In this document: positions 61,677-64,000 of the stretch, piece by piece | Layout of the letters: each line of letters starts with the position of its first letter | Numbering within the stretch: the stretch's first letter is position 1 | From: Amaricoccus macauensis | GTDB taxonomy: Bacteria > Pseudomonadota > Alphaproteobacteria > Rhodobacterales > Rhodobacteraceae | Reading direction: 5' to 3' | Length of the DNA stretch: 64,000 bases | NCBI RefSeq assembly: GCF_014201905.1 | Contig: NZ_JACHFM010000001.1 | Coordinates: forward strand, 1,440,994-1,504,993 | The notes under the pieces: generated by a model | Databases searched by the model: none | Seen by the model: only the letters and a program-made list of their open reading frames with translations | What the model was told of the DNA's origin: nothing | Program-made: the position numbers and the translations under genes

Positions 61677-62585
61677 TCAGCCGTTGGCAGCAACCTTCGG
61701 CGGGGTTCCCATCTCCGTCTCGCTGACGGTCCGCAGGAAGTCCAGGAACTCTTCGCGGAGTTCCGGCCGCGAGAGGCCAAAGGCGACGGTGGCCTGCAGG
61801 TAGCCGGCCTTGGAGCCGCAATCGAAGCGCCGCCCCCTGAACCGGAACGCCGTGACGTTGTTCCGCGGGCCGATCTCCCGAGCGATCGCGTCGGTCAGCT
61901 GCACCTCACCCCCGGCACCGATTTCGGCGTCCTCGAGGTTGCGCAGAACCTGCGGCGTCAGGATATAGCGACCGATGACGGCGAGGTTCGACGGCGCGAC
62001 CTCGGGCTTCGGCTTCTCGACCATGCCACGCACCGGCATCACCGCACCGACCGACTTCTCCACGTCGAGGATCCCATAGGACGACACGCTTTCGGTCGGG
62101 ACTTCCATCGCCGCGACCATGTTGCCGCCGCGGTAGTTCTCGATCATCTGCTGGAGGCAGGGCACATCCGCATCAATCACGTCGTCCGGCAGAAGCACCG
62201 CGAACGGCTCGTCGCCGATCAGCTTGCGCGCGCACCAGACGGCATGGCCGAGGCCGCGCCGCTCCTGCTGCCGCACGTAGGCGACGGCGCCTGATTCCAT
62301 GTCGGTCTGCTTCAGGGCCTCGAGCAGGGCGGTCTTCTTGCCTTCGTGCAAGGCGGCCTCAAGCTCGGGAGCACTGTCAAAATAGTCCTCAAGCGCGCTT
62401 TTGCCGCGCGAAGTCACAAAGATGAACTCCCTGATCCCGGCAGCCCGCGCCTCGTCGATCGTGTACTGGATCAATGGCTTATCGACCAGCGGGAGAATTT
62501 CCTTGGGCACCGACTTCGTTGCTGGCAGGAACCGGGTACCGAGTCCCGCAACTGGCAACACTGCCTTGGTAACCTTGTTCGTCAT
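61677..62585 (-). CDS. galU: UTP-glucose-1-phosphate uridylyltransferase
   Basis: A 302-residue nucleotidyltransferase: VLPVAGLGTRFLPATKSVPKEILPLVDKPLIQYTIDEA, LGHAVWCAR, FAVLLPDDVID, MVEKPKPEVAPSNLAVIGRYIL and RFDCGSKAGYLQA. Makes UDP-glucose for polysaccharide and LPS. ATG 62585 preferred over the GTG 3 nt before. The 147-bp upstream gap holds its promoter. Confidence 0.96.
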   Translation of the reverse strand: MTNKVTKAVLPVAGLGTRFLPATKSVPKEILPLVDKPLIQYTIDEARAAGIREFIFVTSRGKSALEDYFDSAPELEAALHEGKKTALLEALKQTDMESGAVAYVRQQERRGLGHAVWCARKLIGDEPFAVLLPDDVIDADVPCLQQMIENYRGGNMVAAMEVPTESVSSYGILDVEKSVGAVMPVRGMVEKPKPEVAPSNLAVIGRYILTPQVLRNLEDAEIGAGGEVQLTDAIAREIGPRNNVTAFRFRGRRFDCGSKAGYLQATVAFGLSRPELREEFLDFLRTVSETEMGTPPKVAANG

Positions 62586-62732
62586 CACGTCCCCAACTGT
62601 CTACTCATCAAGACCACGAACGCCATTGCGGCGGTTCGGTTCCGAACGTCCGTTCGTTGCACTGTAGCCAAGAAGGCCCGAAATTCAATTGCTGACTCGG
62701 GTGAGCCTCTCGGCCTTCCGGCTTATACCGGC

Positions 62733-63533
62733 CTACGCCAGTCCTAACCCCTGCAGGATCGCCTCTATCTTGGGCACATCCGTCGGGTTGTTCAGTTCCC
62801 AGAACGGCCGTCCGCGCGCATCGACCTCGACACAGGTGACCGGCACGCCATTTTCCATGAACCGCAACTGCTCGAGTCCTTCCCAGGTCTCGAGCCGACC
62901 CACCGGCCAGTCGCCGTAGGCGGCGAGCGCCGCCCGGCGATAGGCATAGACGCCCACATGGTGAAAGACCGGAATATCCTCGTCCGGTCCGAGCGGGCGG
63001 CCGGTATAGGGCAGGACTTCCTTGGAGAAGTAGAGCGCCCGAAGCGCCCGGTCAAAGACCGCGGTCGTGGCGCCCACCCGTCCGTTGCGGCGATCCTCGA
63101 GGAAGCTCGCAAGCGCCTCCGCGTCGGTACGCAGCACCGGCGTCGCGACCTGACAATCGGGGTCCGCCCGCATCGCGTCGACGAGCGCCGATACGAACCA
63201 CGGCGGGGTCAGCGGCGCGTCGCCCTGCAGGTTGACGATCACGTCCCATTCCGGTCCCAGCGCCTCGGCCACCACCGCACAGCGCTCGGTGCCGTTGCGG
63301 CAGCTTTCGGGCGTCATGACCACTTCGGCGCCGAAGGCGCGTGCAGGCCCGGCGATCCGCTCGTCGTCGGTGGCGACCACCACGCGATCGACGCCTTCCA
63401 CCGCCATCGCCGCGTCCCAGCTGCGGCGGATCAGGCTCCGCGCCTCCCCGGTCGCACCGCGAAGCTCGGCAAGCGGCTTGCCGGGGTAGCGGGTCGAGGC
63501 GTAGCGGGCCGGGATAACGACGAGAACTCCCAT
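62733..63533 (-). CDS. kdsB: 3-deoxy-manno-octulosonate cytidylyltransferase
   Basis: A 266-residue CMP-KDO synthetase: VVIPARYASTRYPGKPLAEL, VVATDDERIAGPARAFGAEVVMT, NGTERCAVVAEAL, VIVNLQGDAPLTPP and LEQLRFMENGVPVTCVEVD. Activates KDO for lipid A; kdsD 7 kb away makes the precursor. The start lies 4 nt after the cysQ stop. Confidence 0.96.
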   Translation of the reverse strand: MGVLVVIPARYASTRYPGKPLAELRGATGEARSLIRRSWDAAMAVEGVDRVVVATDDERIAGPARAFGAEVVMTPESCRNGTERCAVVAEALGPEWDVIVNLQGDAPLTPPWFVSALVDAMRADPDCQVATPVLRTDAEALASFLEDRRNGRVGATTAVFDRALRALYFSKEVLPYTGRPLGPDEDIPVFHHVGVYAYRRAALAAYGDWPVGRLETWEGLEQLRFMENGVPVTCVEVDARGRPFWELNNPTDVPKIEAILQGLGLA

Positions 63534-63537
63534 CAGA

Positions 63538-64000
63538 TCAGCCCGAAACCAGGTCGATGCCGGGAGCGAGGGCGATGAAGAACGGGTTCTCGAAGCCATC
63601 CTTGCCGTAGGCGAGCGGCGTGTGGTCGTCGAAGCGGACGACCTCGCCACCGGCGCCAAGCAGCACCGCCTGCCCCGCGGCCGTGTCCCATTCCATCGTC
63701 CGGCCGAGGCGCGGATAGAGGTCGGCCTCACCCGCCGCCACCAGGCAGAACTTCATCGACGAGCCGGCGGAGCGGAAGTCGGCGACCTGATATTTCGCGA
63801 TGTAGTCGTCCGTCGCCTGATCGCGGTGCGACTTGGACGCGACGACCACGAGGGCGGCCGGATCGGGCTTGCCGACCTTCAGCGCCTTGAGCGCACCCGG
63901 CGTGTCACCGAAGGGCCCGGACTCTTCCTGCGACTGGCCGGAGGCGTCGGTGTAGAACAGCCGGCCCTTGGCGGGGGCGTAGACCACGCCGCGCGTCGGC
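63538..64000 (-). CDS. cysQ: 3'(2'),5'-bisphosphate nucleotidase CysQ, 5' end outside window
   Basis: About 153 C-terminal residues of an inositol-monophosphatase-fold enzyme: VYAPAKGRLFYTD, VVASKSHRD, YQVADFRSAGSSMKFCLVAAGEADLYPRLGRTMEWDTAAGQAVLLGAGG (second metal motif WDTAAG), ending DGFENPFFIAL. This is CysQ-type, clearing PAP from sulfate assimilation. The N-terminal third lies beyond 64000. Operon with kdsB is likely. Confidence 0.9.
   Translation of the reverse strand, partial: PTRGVVYAPAKGRLFYTDASGQSQEESGPFGDTPGALKALKVGKPDPAALVVVASKSHRDQATDDYIAKYQVADFRSAGSSMKFCLVAAGEADLYPRLGRTMEWDTAAGQAVLLGAGGEVVRFDDHTPLAYGKDGFENPFFIALAPGIDLVSG

Overview
The window is GC-rich alphaproteobacterial chromosomal DNA, most likely from Rhodobacterales or a close relative. 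The case rests on several signs: a GcrA cell-cycle regulator, a LexA box of the alphaproteobacterial form GTTC-N7-GTTC, the trpGDC-moaC-moeA-lexA block, the kdsD-lptCAB-rpoN-hpf-ptsN block, the riboflavin/nrdR/nusB cluster, and an exosortase E/protease fusion with a VPEID-CTERM substrate. Nothing points to a plasmid or prophage. Most of the window is ordinary core genome with accessory insertions.

Layout. 1-6.1 kb: the end of ftsW, a 60-residue VPEID-CTERM protein divergent from its exosortase E/protease, an orphan ParA ATPase, a short-chain dehydrogenase and a TupA-like ATP-grasp protein. 6.1-10.5 kb: parC and a DUF3300 protein with a very long Ala/Lys/Gln tail. 10.5-20.3 kb (minus strand): a riboflavin locus nrdR-ribD ... 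ribE-X-ribB-ribH-nusB. It is interrupted twice. An OPX lipoprotein, a SET-domain protein and a CHASE4 kinase with its receiver lie between ribD and ribE. Gene X is broken by low-GC DNA with an IS5-type transposase remnant. 20.4-23.0 kb: a glutamate-receptor-like K+ channel translationally coupled to an acetylpolyamine amidohydrolase, then a transglycosylase lipoprotein. 23.2-28.4 kb: a CorC/HlyC protein, a PepSY-response regulator-histidine kinase operon, and two tandem RTX proteins. Phased CGTCAG heptamers in front of both transcription units suggest that the regulator controls them. 28.5-33.1 kb: metG, a LysE/ArgO exporter and rnr. 33.1-38.9 kb: a periplasmic molybdenum oxidoreductase operon with a cytochrome c subunit, a Tat-exported metallo-beta-lactamase-fold protein, and a LacI regulator facing a DUF1127 gene across four copies of a 14-bp operator. 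38.9-47.5 kb: a complete uptake and catabolic operon for an unidentified sugar (binding protein, double ATPase, two permeases, FGGY kinase, class II aldolase, TIM-barrel isomerase), led by a frameshifted LacI gene. 47.6-52.5 kb: lexA, moeA, moaC, trpC, trpD, trpG. 52.6-55.8 kb: a small membrane protein, an acetyltransferase, a PuuD-like amidotransferase, gcrA, tRNA-Leu(CAG) and RNase D. 55.9-64 kb: KDO/LPS transport and rpoN genes, then galU, kdsB and a partial cysQ.

How the genes connect. Envelope biogenesis recurs: kdsD and kdsB make KDO, lptCAB moves LPS, galU makes UDP-glucose, and OPX and XrtE act in export and sorting. The moaC/moeA pair supplies molybdenum cofactor that the oxidoreductase at 33.8-36.4 kb would need. 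The most interesting loci for follow-up are the PepSY two-component/RTX locus with its phased boxes, the channel/polyamine-hydrolase pair, the minimal VPEID-CTERM substrate, and the two LacI operator arrays.
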